The translations under genes were made by a program, and so were the position numbers. From NCBI RefSeq assembly GCF_012396485.1, contig NZ_JAAXPO010000003.1, forward strand, positions 1-64,000: a DNA stretch of 64,000 nt. Reading direction: 5' to 3'. Origin of the DNA: Leuconostoc holzapfelii (GTDB lineage: Bacteria > Bacillota > Bacilli > Lactobacillales > Lactobacillaceae). Each line of letters opens with the position of its first letter. Position 1 is the first letter of the stretch. Of the stretch, positions 15,617 to 27,144 are shown piece by piece. The notes under the pieces were generated by a model. It had not been told where the DNA came from. It saw only the letters and a program-made list of their open reading frames with translations, and did no database searches.

Positions 15617-16795
15617 ATGACAACAATTTATGATGAACTGGCAACAGAATATGAAACGCAATTCCAATCACAGCCAACCGATCAATTCTTCTCACCAGGT
15701 CGTATTAATTTAATTGGTGAGCACACAGATTATAATGGTGGGCATGTGTTTCCGGCAGCGATCACCTTGGGAACTTATGGTGTTGCGGGCAAACGTTCAG
15801 ATAAATTAGTGCGGTTGTATTCTTTGAATATGCCCGAAGCTGGGATCATCACTTTTGACATTAATGATGAGGCAAAATTACCGCACGGCTCATGGGGGAA
15901 CTTTGTCAAAGGCGTTTTGCAAGCGCTCCGGGGGTATGGCAATCGGTTTGAAACAGGATTTGAACTAGTGATTTCTGGGAATATTCCCAATGGTTCAGGC
16001 CTGTCATCCTCGTCATCCTTAGAACTGTTGATTGGGGTGGTCGCCAAAAAGTTATATGACCTGAAAGTACCTAGATTACAACTGGTAGCGAGTGGCCAAC
16101 GCGCTGAAAATGATTTTGTTGGCGTGAATACAGGCATTATGGATCAGTTTGCGATTGGGTTTGGCGAGGCGGATCATGCGATTTATTTAGATACGAACAC
16201 GATGATGTATGAGATGATCCCAACACACTTAGGGGATCACGTGATTGTCATTATGAATACGAATAAGCGGCGTGAGCTAGCAGATTCCAAATATAATGAG
16301 CGTGTGCGCGAGACCCAGGCGGCAGTTGTTGATTTGCAACAACAGCTCAATATCCAATTCCTGGGTCAGCTCGATCGCAAAACCTTTGATCAACATGCCG
16401 CGTTGATTACAGATGAGACGGTTCGCCGTCGGGCGCGGCACGCCGTGTATGAAAATGAACGCACGCAAGAAGCGGTTAAAGCGCTACAGGCCAATGATTT
16501 AGTTGGTTTCGGTCAACTGATGAACGCCTCGCACCAATCACTTAAAGACGACTATGAAGTGACGGGGATTGAACTGGACACCTTAGCTGAAACGGCCCAA
16601 CAGGTACCAGGTGTCCTGGGCGCACGGATGACGGGTGCTGGTTTTGGTGGGTGTGCCATTGCCTTAGTGCAACGCGATGCCGTGGCAACGCTGGAAAAAA
16701 CAGTTGGCGCACGTTACGAAGCAGTGGTGGGCTACGCGCCCGCATTTTATACCGCAAATATCGGTAATGGTGCACACTGGGTCGGTGAAGTTTGA
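15617..16795 (+). CDS. galK: Galactokinase
   Basis: The 392-residue GHMP kinase carries the galactokinase signature [15 protein letters not shown] (28-42), the phosphate-binding loop [23 protein letters not shown] with the catalytic Asp, and the C-terminal [14 protein letters not shown]. It phosphorylates galactose to galactose-1-phosphate, the first step of the Leloir pathway. AGGAAGGG precedes the start. Its stop overlaps the ribosome binding site of galT. Confidence 0.97.
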   Translation: MTTIYDELATEYETQFQSQPTDQFFSPGRINLIGEHTDYNGGHVFPAAITLGTYGVAGKRSDKLVRLYSLNMPEAGIITFDINDEAKLPHGSWGNFVKGVLQALRGYGNRFETGFELVISGNIPNGSGLSSSSSLELLIGVVAKKLYDLKVPRLQLVASGQRAENDFVGVNTGIMDQFAIGFGEADHAIYLDTNTMMYEMIPTHLGDHVIVIMNTNKRRELADSKYNERVRETQAAVVDLQQQLNIQFLGQLDRKTFDQHAALITDETVRRRARHAVYENERTQEAVKALQANDLVGFGQLMNASHQSLKDDYEVTGIELDTLAETAQQVPGVLGARMTGAGFGGCAIALVQRDAVATLEKTVGARYEAVVGYAPAFYTANIGNGAHWVGEV

Positions 16796-16804
16796 GGTGA
16801 CGTC

Positions 16805-18325
16805 ATGAATCAAAATGGTTTAATTGAGACATTTGTGCAACGGGTCATTGCGGCCACGGATTATACGGCCATGGACGAAACGTATTTAATCAATCAGGTG
16901 ATTGGTTGGCTTGGGGAAACGCGCTACGAGATACCCAATGATTTAGCACCTTGGGAATCTGTGGACACGTTGACCTTATTAGACGCGCTTATCACGATTG
17001 CAGATGAAAATCAGTCGCTGGTCCGCCGTGAGATGAACGCAGATATGCTAGGCGCCCAATTAATGGCACTTTTTGTGCCACGCCCCTCAAAGGTTAATCA
17101 AATTTTTTGGGATAAGTATGCTGTCACTGCGCGTCAGGCTACGGATTACTTCTTTGATTTGTCATGTCGCAGTAATTACATCAAAACACGGGAAATCAAG
17201 CAAAATATGTCATTTCCCGCAACGACTAAGTACGGCACGTTACAAGTGACGATTAATTTATCGAAACCGGAAAAAGATCCTAAAAAGATTGCCGCAGCAT
17301 TAAAGACGCAGACATCTTCGCACAATAATTATCCTGTCTCCCAGCTGGCCCATGAGAACGAGGGGTACTGGGGTCGCTTAGATTATCCAGCGCGCGCTAA
17401 TCATCGTGTGGTGGCATTGACTTTAGGCGGGGAACCGTGGTTTTTCCAATATTCGCCGTATGCGTATTTCAACGAACACGCGATCATTTTTTCCAAAACG
17501 ATTCGGCCGATGCGCGTAGATGCCGCGCATTTGGCCAAACTATTAGAATTTGTGACGCTATTTCCGGATTATTTCATCGGCTCAAATGCAGACTTGCCAA
17601 TTGTTGGCGGCTCGATTCTGACCCACGATCATTTTCAGGCGGGGCGCTATGACTTGCCAATGGCGCAAGCCACGATTAAGACACCAATTGCGTTGCCAGG
17701 TAGTCCGCTGGCCGAAGCTGGCGTGTTAAATTGGCCGATGACGGTGATTCGCTTAGCTGATGCTGATCAGGCACGTTTATTACAAGCAGCAACGCAAGTC
17801 ATGACGACTTGGGAAAACTACAGTGATCCGTCACTGGCTATTCGTGCGTATGATGAATCGGGTGTGCGGCATCATACTGTCACACCGATTGCACGTTTCC
17901 GCGATGGTCGGTATGAACTCGATCTCGTTTTGCGTGACAACAATGTGTCGGCGGACTTTCCCGATGGCATTTTCCATCCACACCCAGATGTTCAACATAT
18001 TAAACAAGAAAATATTGGCTTAATTGAAGTCATGGGTTTGGCGATTTTACCCCCTAGATTAAAAAACGAACTGCACGAGGTAGCCGATTATCTATTGGGA
18101 CGTGTCGATCATGTCGCACCAAAACATCAAACATGGGCTGACAGGCTCCGTGCACAAGCAACTGTTACACCGGATAATGTCATGGCGATTATCCAACATA
18201 GTGTGGGGCAAATCTTTGAACGGGTGCTAGAAGATGCCGGCGTCTATAAAGATGATGCTGCTGGCGAAGCCGGTTTGGCACGGTTCTTGGAAGCTGTCGC
18301 CCAAACACCAGATCAAAAAAATTGA
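16805..18325 (+). CDS. galT: UDP-glucose-hexose-1-phosphate uridylyltransferase, Gram-positive type
   Basis: The 506-residue enzyme belongs to the class 2 GalT family found in Gram-positive bacteria, which is longer than the E. coli type and lacks its exact HPH motif layout. Recognisable parts are LFVPRPSKVNQIFWDKY near residue 90, YFIGSNADLPIVGGSILTHDHFQAG (about 255-280) and a C-terminal QHSVGQIFERVLEDAGVYKDD. It swaps UMP between UDP-glucose and galactose-1-phosphate. It starts 9 bp after galK. No galE is seen in this window, so epimerisation of UDP-galactose must come from elsewhere. Confidence 0.95.
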   Translation: MNQNGLIETFVQRVIAATDYTAMDETYLINQVIGWLGETRYEIPNDLAPWESVDTLTLLDALITIADENQSLVRREMNADMLGAQLMALFVPRPSKVNQIFWDKYAVTARQATDYFFDLSCRSNYIKTREIKQNMSFPATTKYGTLQVTINLSKPEKDPKKIAAALKTQTSSHNNYPVSQLAHENEGYWGRLDYPARANHRVVALTLGGEPWFFQYSPYAYFNEHAIIFSKTIRPMRVDAAHLAKLLEFVTLFPDYFIGSNADLPIVGGSILTHDHFQAGRYDLPMAQATIKTPIALPGSPLAEAGVLNWPMTVIRLADADQARLLQAATQVMTTWENYSDPSLAIRAYDESGVRHHTVTPIARFRDGRYELDLVLRDNNVSADFPDGIFHPHPDVQHIKQENIGLIEVMGLAILPPRLKNELHEVADYLLGRVDHVAPKHQTWADRLRAQATVTPDNVMAIIQHSVGQIFERVLEDAGVYKDDAAGEAGLARFLEAVAQTPDQKN

Positions 18326-18338
18326 AAGGGCAATCGTC

Positions 18339-19373
18339 ATGGAAATTTTAACACAATCGTTTGGTGCGCAAGCAACCTGCTACACCTTAATCAATGATCA
18401 GGGGGTGGCGTTGCGGGTCACGGATTTCGGGGCACGCATTGTGAGTTTGCGGGTACCGCTGGCGACCGGTGAACGTGAGTTAGTACTCGGCTTTGATAGT
18501 GCAGCAGAATACCAACAAAAAGATACGTTTATTGGTGCTACCATTGGGCGTGTGGCTGGTCGGATCGCTGGCGCACGTTGGTCATATGATGGGGTCAACT
18601 ATCAATTTGAGGCCAATGAAAATGATAATACCTTACACAGTGGTGTAATTGGGTTTGAACAACGCTACTGGCAAGCTACACCAGAAGTAACGCCAAATGA
18701 CGTGCGCGTGGTCTTCACTTATGTTAGTACGGCTGGCGAAAATGGTTTTCCTGGTCAAGTGACCGCAAAAGTCACGTATGCTTTGGATAATGAGAATGTT
18801 TGGCGATTAACGTATGAAGCGGTGACCGATGCCCCAACGCTCTTTAATCCAACCAATCATGTTTACTTTAACTTAACAGGCGACCCGGCACAAAGTGTTG
18901 CCGCCCACCAACTCAAAGTTGCGGCTGACCATTTTGCGCCGATTGGTGATCAGAATTTAACGACTGGGGCAATGCAATCAGTCGCTGGCACCAGTTTTGA
19001 TTTTCGGACGGCAAAACCGGTGCGTACAGCAATTGAGAGTACAGCCGACCAAAATCAACGGGTTGGGCATGGCCTTGATCATCCGTTTTTGCTACAAGAC
19101 ACACACGGTGCCCCACAAGCTGAGCTGTCAGCACCAGATGGCCTTATTCGGGTAGCCATGACGACAACGGCGCCAGCGGTGGTGGTCTTTACGGGTAATT
19201 TTGGAGATGATTACCATGTGCCAATGCGTCAATCCTATTTGAAAAATCATGGAGGCCTTACCTTAGAAACCCAAGCCGTACCAGGCGCTGAACGTTTTGC
19301 GCAATATGGTGACATTGTCCTGACACCGGCAACCCCCTATCACCAAGTCACCGCATTTAAGTTGGACTTTTAA
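18339..19373 (+). CDS. galM: Aldose 1-epimerase (galactose mutarotase)
   Basis: The 344-residue GalM-fold protein has the substrate loop NDNTLHSG, the catalytic His in FNPTNHVYFNL and the catalytic Glu in GLTLETQAVPGA. It converts beta-galactose released by LacZ to the alpha form used by GalK. A frame open upstream overlaps galT, but GAAAGGGC before ATG 18339 marks the true start, 13 bp after the galT stop. Confidence 0.95.
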   Translation: MEILTQSFGAQATCYTLINDQGVALRVTDFGARIVSLRVPLATGERELVLGFDSAAEYQQKDTFIGATIGRVAGRIAGARWSYDGVNYQFEANENDNTLHSGVIGFEQRYWQATPEVTPNDVRVVFTYVSTAGENGFPGQVTAKVTYALDNENVWRLTYEAVTDAPTLFNPTNHVYFNLTGDPAQSVAAHQLKVAADHFAPIGDQNLTTGAMQSVAGTSFDFRTAKPVRTAIESTADQNQRVGHGLDHPFLLQDTHGAPQAELSAPDGLIRVAMTTTAPAVVVFTGNFGDDYHVPMRQSYLKNHGGLTLETQAVPGAERFAQYGDIVLTPATPYHQVTAFKLDF

Positions 19374-19382
19374 AGTGGGTAA

Positions 19383-22464
<3,082 letters not shown>

Positions 22465-22466
<2 letters not shown>

Positions 22467-22498
22467 AAGATGTGTTTTTATAACACATCTTTTTTTTT
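22465..22498. terminator. Bidirectional rho-independent terminator
   Basis: AAAAGATGTGTT (22465-22476) pairs with AACACATCTTTT (22482-22493), followed by more T. It ends the lac-gal operon and, read on the minus strand, the recombinase transcript. Confidence 0.9.
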
Positions 22499-22516
22499 CT
22501 GATTAAAATAGGTAAC

Positions 22517-23092
22517 TCATGCAGTTTGACTGGTTTGCCTAATTTTTTTGATACGCCTTTTTAAAGTTGAGAGACTGATCCCCGTTTTTTGGGCAATTTG
22601 TTGATATGAGAGACCATTTTCATGCAGTTGGCTAGCCGCTAAAATTTCCATATCGGAATAAGTCTCTTTACGCCCCTCGCGAAAGTGGGGGTTATGACGT
22701 CGGGCGTAAGCTTTGCCTTCTTGTGTCCGTGTCAAAATCAGATCGCGTTCAAACTGAGCAAAGGCTGAAAAAATGGTGAAGATCAGCTTGCCTGTTGGAC
22801 TTTCATCTATTAGGCCTAAATTTAAAATGTGAATGGCCACACCTTGATCAAATAAATGTTGCATCACTTCTAGTGCCTCATGAGTATTTCTGGCGAACCG
22901 ATCTAGTTTTGTCACCACAAGCATGTCGTGTGGTTGTAACGTTTTTAAAAGTTTTTCAAAAACCGGACGTTCGGTGGTTGTTCCGGTGTATTTTTCTTTG
23001 TAAATTTTGTCAACACCTGCTTGATTTAACTGCGCAACTTGGGCTTCGAGGTGTTGGCCTTCTGTGCTAACTCTAGCATAGCCGTATTTCAT
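22517..23092 (-). CDS. Small serine recombinase (resolvase/invertase family)
   Basis: The 191-residue protein has the catalytic domain of small serine recombinases: nucleophile Ser9 in YGYARVSTEGQ, active-site arginines in TKLDRFARN (Arg65, Arg68) and the dimer helix GKLIFTIFSAFAQFERDLI. A C-terminal HTH (about 157-181, LSYQQIAQKTGISLSTLKRRI) binds DNA. Enzymes of this size invert or resolve DNA between two short, partly palindromic sites. Just upstream of its start lie two inverted copies of such a site flanking the pilus control region, so I infer it is a DNA invertase acting there. No other transposon genes are next to it. Confidence 0.9.
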   Translation of the reverse strand: MKYGYARVSTEGQHLEAQVAQLNQAGVDKIYKEKYTGTTTERPVFEKLLKTLQPHDMLVVTKLDRFARNTHEALEVMQHLFDQGVAIHILNLGLIDESPTGKLIFTIFSAFAQFERDLILTRTQEGKAYARRHNPHFREGRKETYSDMEILAASQLHENGLSYQQIAQKTGISLSTLKRRIKKIRQTSQTA

Positions 23093-23139
23093 ATTATCAT
23101 TCCTTTATTTATTTGATAACTTTTCCAAGACGCAAAAAA

Positions 23140-23165
23140 GGTTCGCAACTCGAGAGATGCGAACC
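23140..23165. other. Left recombination site (inferred), also a terminator-like hairpin
   Basis: These 26 bp form two 12-bp half-sites around a GA centre (23152-23153); the half-sites match at 11 of 12 positions when one is inverted. This is the geometry of small serine invertase sites. The inner 14 bp (CAACTCGAGAGATG, 23146-23159) recur inverted at 23282-23295. Read on the minus strand, the GGTTCGCA/TGCGAACC stem is followed by TTTTTT, so it should also end transcription that heads for the recombinase gene. Confidence 0.65.
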
Positions 23166-23281
23166 AGACACTTTGATAAAAGAATTATATCACAAAGTTA
23201 ATTTAATTGCACATATAATAGTTATCTTGCATCATAATACGGAAAAAAAGGTAAAATTTTGGAATTTTTATTGTAGGGTTA
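23160..23281. promoter_or_regulatory. Putative invertible promoter segment of the pilus operon
   Basis: This is a 122-bp, very AT-rich stretch between the two inverted sites. Its best promoter element is an extended -10, TGATATAAT, on the minus strand (23184-23192), pointing at the recombinase and the hairpin at 23140-23165. On the plus strand TATAAT (23214-23219) and TAAAAT (23252-23257) exist but without good -35 boxes. Inversion would turn the stronger element toward the pilus genes. Confidence 0.55.
23184..23192 (-). promoter_or_regulatory. Extended -10 promoter element
   Basis: On the minus strand this reads TGATATAAT, an ideal extended -10 box. Only a weak -35 (TGCAAT or GTGCAA) lies at 16-17 bp. 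In the present orientation it faces away from the pilus operon. Confidence 0.5.
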
Positions 23282-23295
23282 CATCTCTCGAGTTG
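23282..23295. other. Right recombination site (inferred)
   Basis: CATCTCTCGAGTTG is the exact inverse of 23146-23159. The outer flanks diverge from the left site (about 8-9 of 12 positions match per half), so it does not form the same stable hairpin. Confidence 0.65.
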
Positions 23296-23365
23296 TGGCA
23301 CCAGAAATAACGGGGCTGACTTTGAAATAAAAGAACAAACGTTACTTAGGAGGGAGAGAAAGAAA

Positions 23366-26059
23366 ATTTATATCATAAAAACGAGGCGAGCTAAAAAGCG
23401 GCGATACCGTAGTTTTTTTGTGTTATGGATGAGTGTGTTGTGTATGTGTTTGTTACCATTTGGACAATCTGTGACTGCCGCAAATATTTTGCCAACGTAT
23501 CAAACGACGAACGCTGGCACCTCGCCGAGTCACGCTTGGACGATTCCAGGGCAACCGCAAGTGATTAATCATCAAGGTGGTTATGGTAGTGATGGGTGGG
23601 ATAATGTGACGCAATGGGATGGCGCTCCAGACAATACGGAAAATTCCTATCTTAAATTTGGCGGCAATAATACCAATCAGTCCGATTATCAAATTCGCCA
23701 ATATGCGCGTCAAACGGCGACACCCGGATTATTTGATGTTTTCCTGAATGTGAAGGGAAATAAACAAATGCAATCAAAACCGGTTGATGTTGTTTTAGTC
23801 ACTGATATGTCCGGATCAATGAATGCAAGCAGTAATGGTGGATTCGACCGCGTTTCCGCCGTGCGAAACGGGATTAAGAATTTTATGAAATCCATCAATG
23901 AAGCAGGTATTGGTGACTATGTCAATGTCGGTTTCGTTGGTTTTGCGGGTCAAGATGGACCGAATATATCAGGTATTCGAACGGAAAATATTGATCGCAT
24001 CAGTAATTCTAATCATGTTGATCGCATTAACCAGATACTTGCACAAGACTTTCAGAGTGGGACGTTTACCCAAAAAGGTTTGCGCGAAGGGCAGCGTATG
24101 TTGGCCAACGACCAAAGTTCAAATAAAAAGATGATGATTTTATTGACCGATGGTTGGCCCACCCAGTCTTACAAAGTGACCCAAGCACAAAAAAAAGACG
24201 GGCAAGTTATGGGCACAGCCTTCAGTCAAGAATGGGATTACCCAGGCATAAGTTCGCAATTTTGGCAATTTAACGGGAACCCGCCTTCATGGCAACAGCG
24301 ATCACCTAAGTCATATTCCGTAGATGGGCAAGAAATTCGCGACACTTGGGCTGGGACATTAGGTGAAGCTTATCTCATACGTGGTGCTGGGACTAAACTA
24401 CATGCTTTAGGCATTCAATTGGACAAAGATAGTGGTTACACAGATAACAATTCTGACACGTATTTAACAAAAACACAAGTGCATAATCGTATGGCTTTGA
24501 TGGCCTCGCCAGGTCAGTATCAAGATGCAAATTCCGTTGAAGATGTGGAGAACTACTTAGTCGAGCAAGTCAAAGATGTTACGAGTGAGTTTTACACAGT
24601 TAAAAATGGGACGGTGCATAATCCGATTGGCGAACAATTTACCTATGCAGATGCTCAGCCAGAGGTAACAAGCGTCGGGAAAGAACCAGTTGGCACTTTA
24701 CCGATTGTGACACGAGATGCGCAACAATTAGATGTTAAAGGCATTAGTTTAGGTAGAGACCAAGAGATCCAAGTTCATTACCAGGTTCACCTCAAAACAG
24801 AGGATCGTAATTTTCAACCTAACTTTTGGTACCAGGTGAGTGGAGAAACCACCTTTAAACCGACTGAAAAGAGTGGATCGGTGACATTCGGCGTCCCATC
24901 TGCCAAAGCTTCTGGCACCAAGTTTCAAGTGACAAAACAATGGATAGATGATATTGATCGGACAAAACGCCCTGACCAAATTCAGCTTGAAATTGGTCGA
25001 AAAGTGGCTGATCAGTTGACTGATTGGCGGGCGATTGGCCAATTAACCGCCGCTGATAATTGGCAAAAGATGTTTACAAAAGGCCTGCAGGACGGGCAAT
25101 CAGTCTGGCTGCCCGCTTACAACAACCAAGGCCAAACATTTGATTACCAAGTGTTAAATGAGCAAACGGCAAGTTACGTGACAAAGGTTGAGCATCAAGA
25201 TAATCAGGCAACCGTGATAAATTGCCAATATGGATTGTTGATTAATAAGGTTGTCGAAGGAACAACGTCGCCCGTAAAGGGCGCGAAATTTACCGTGTCA
25301 TCTAAAGATGGTCATCAGGTGTTTACGGTTGAGTCAGGGCAATGTCAGCTTTTGACGCCGGGCGACTATACTATTCAAGAAAGCCAGGCACCACTTGGCT
25401 TTAAGGCAGATAGTGCGACATTCCATTTAACGCTCACTTCGGATGGCCAGTGGTTAAGTGACGGACAAGCTATTTCAGCCACTACGCCTGAACCCGATGG
25501 CGATGGCTTAAAGGATGGTTTTTCAATTGCCAAAACATTGTCACACAATGCCAGTCAGACTAACGTCGTTCAATTAACAAAGAACAATCAAGTCAAGCCA
25601 TTCACATTGTTGGTTAAAAAGACTGATGCGCAAACAAGCTTGCCATTGGCGGGGGCACAGTTTGGGTTAAAGTCGCTTTCAGGTGATACCCTAATCCCGA
25701 ACACAAATCGAGATGCGACAGAGTTTACCTTTACACATTTAATGCCAGGCAGTTATACGTTGACTGAACTGCAAGCGCCAAAAGGTTACTTTCGTGCTGA
25801 ACCGGTCGTGATTACGGTCTCGCCAGATGGCCGAGCACAAGTGACTGGTGGGTCGAAACAATGGTCAACCACGTTAACAACCGATCAGGATGATAATCAA
25901 ATAACACTGCAAGTACCGAATCGGAATCAAGCGATCTTTCCAAAAACTGGTGGCGCTGGCCAATTACCATACTTTATTGTGGCAGGCTGTTTGGTTAGTG
26001 TAGGGTTCTTACTAAGTTCTGTTTACCAGCAGGTGCAACGTAGGAGGCAAGGTAAATGA
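23366..26059 (+). CDS. Pilus tip adhesin with VWA domain, LPXTG-type anchor
   Basis: A von Willebrand A domain with MIDAS motif DMSGS (Asp129 when counted from GTG 23420) covers about residues 120-400. Two SpaA/prealbumin-like repeats follow (KGAKFTVSS and AGAQFGLKS, with E-box TLTELQAPKGY), then FPKTG (840-844), a membrane segment and basic tail. It is the likely adhesive tip subunit. The start is odd. AGGAGG (23348-23353) points to ATT 23366, which would give a proper basic signal peptide (KTRRAKKRRYRSFFVLW). The only standard in-frame start is GTG 23420, with no ribosome binding site and no basic N-region. I annotate from 23366; 23420 is the conservative alternative. Confidence 0.8.
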   Translation: MYIIKTRRAKKRRYRSFFVLWMSVLCMCLLPFGQSVTAANILPTYQTTNAGTSPSHAWTIPGQPQVINHQGGYGSDGWDNVTQWDGAPDNTENSYLKFGGNNTNQSDYQIRQYARQTATPGLFDVFLNVKGNKQMQSKPVDVVLVTDMSGSMNASSNGGFDRVSAVRNGIKNFMKSINEAGIGDYVNVGFVGFAGQDGPNISGIRTENIDRISNSNHVDRINQILAQDFQSGTFTQKGLREGQRMLANDQSSNKKMMILLTDGWPTQSYKVTQAQKKDGQVMGTAFSQEWDYPGISSQFWQFNGNPPSWQQRSPKSYSVDGQEIRDTWAGTLGEAYLIRGAGTKLHALGIQLDKDSGYTDNNSDTYLTKTQVHNRMALMASPGQYQDANSVEDVENYLVEQVKDVTSEFYTVKNGTVHNPIGEQFTYADAQPEVTSVGKEPVGTLPIVTRDAQQLDVKGISLGRDQEIQVHYQVHLKTEDRNFQPNFWYQVSGETTFKPTEKSGSVTFGVPSAKASGTKFQVTKQWIDDIDRTKRPDQIQLEIGRKVADQLTDWRAIGQLTAADNWQKMFTKGLQDGQSVWLPAYNNQGQTFDYQVLNEQTASYVTKVEHQDNQATVINCQYGLLINKVVEGTTSPVKGAKFTVSSKDGHQVFTVESGQCQLLTPGDYTIQESQAPLGFKADSATFHLTLTSDGQWLSDGQAISATTPEPDGDGLKDGFSIAKTLSHNASQTNVVQLTKNNQVKPFTLLVKKTDAQTSLPLAGAQFGLKSLSGDTLIPNTNRDATEFTFTHLMPGSYTLTELQAPKGYFRAEPVVITVSPDGRAQVTGGSKQWSTTLTTDQDDNQITLQVPNRNQAIFPKTGGAGQLPYFIVAGCLVSVGFLLSSVYQQVQRRRQGK

Positions 26060-27144
26060 TTAAAAAAATAGTTATTTTTTTAATGAGTCTTTGTCTATTT
26101 GGCATGATAGGGTATCAGATTAATCGGCCAGTTGTTGCGCAAAGTCCAGTAACAGCGGAAATTACGTTGCAGCATCAAGTTGTCATTGCAGATCTAACGG
26201 TCAATCAATCCAATCAACGGACGAGGTTTGACTTATACGATATGTCACAATTAGCAGCCAAACATCGCCAAGAAGACAACTATTTTCAAACACTTAAAAC
26301 ACAGTCCCAGACAATTCAGACGGTCATCCAATCCGAACACTTAGTGTTAGTTGACTCGCAAGAAACGAACGATTCAGGTCAGCTTGTTTTTCACGCGCCG
26401 CAAGCGGCGGATAGAACCTATCTGATTGTACAGCGACAGCCTGAGTACTTGACCCAAAATGGGCAAATTTATCAAGCATTGGCTGACCCTACGGTCATGA
26501 AAATGTCTGATTACCTCGGGGTGGGACAGCAAAGTACGATTCAAACAAAGGCCACGATTTTAAAGCGACAGCCGTATTTTTTTAAGTACGGGCGTACACA
26601 AAATCAAGGCGAAAAGCCCTTATCAGGCGTGATCTTTGTTCTTTATCAAATGCGACAAGGAAAAAAGTACTATCTTACGCAATCGGGCGATTGGTGTGTC
26701 ACGCACACACCAAAGCAAGAGCAACGGGTAAAGAAAATTTTGTCAGATAATCAAGGCTTGGTCATGCTACATGATATTCAGTTACCAGCAGGACAATATT
26801 TTTTTGAAGAGGTTCAAACACAACCAAATTATCTCATATCACAAGCCGCACGCGCGATTGCGCTTGACGTGCCGGACTTGGGAGACGGGCACGTCCTACC
26901 AGCGATGCGGTTGAATGGCACGTCGCTATTGCAGACTGCAGCTGGTCAATTGCCAAATTCAGTGATGGCAACAGCACAACCGCGTGTTATGAATGAACAA
27001 AAACACCAACCAACACCAACGCAATTGCCAGAAACAGGGCAAGCCAAGGCGATGATGTCGCTGATTGGCTTGGTAATTTTAGTAATAAGCATGTTACTGT
27101 GCGCTGGGTTGTATAAAAAGAGAGGAATAAATCATGAAAAGTAG
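26056..27144 (+). CDS. Minor (basal) pilin, LPETG anchor
   Basis: The 362-residue secreted protein has a signal peptide (MIKKIVIFLMSLCLFGMIG...VVAQS), two Ig-like/prealbumin-type regions (AEITLQHQVVIADLTV; PLSGVIFVLYQM ... GQYFFEEVQTQPNY) and a C-terminal LPETG (324-328) with membrane helix and KKR tail. A small size, a canonical sorting signal and a position between tip and backbone genes suggest the basal subunit that anchors the pilus to the wall. Its ATG overlaps the tip gene's stop (ATGA), so translation is coupled. Confidence 0.85.
   Translation: MIKKIVIFLMSLCLFGMIGYQINRPVVAQSPVTAEITLQHQVVIADLTVNQSNQRTRFDLYDMSQLAAKHRQEDNYFQTLKTQSQTIQTVIQSEHLVLVDSQETNDSGQLVFHAPQAADRTYLIVQRQPEYLTQNGQIYQALADPTVMKMSDYLGVGQQSTIQTKATILKRQPYFFKYGRTQNQGEKPLSGVIFVLYQMRQGKKYYLTQSGDWCVTHTPKQEQRVKKILSDNQGLVMLHDIQLPAGQYFFEEVQTQPNYLISQAARAIALDVPDLGDGHVLPAMRLNGTSLLQTAAGQLPNSVMATAQPRVMNEQKHQPTPTQLPETGQAKAMMSLIGLVILVISMLLCAGLYKKRGINHEK

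Noticed and set aside
22517-23092. Resolvase of a transposon or plasmid
   Set aside because: No transposase, replication or partition gene is adjacent, and the paired sites are inverted rather than direct. Inversion is the better reading, though an origin from such an element is possible.
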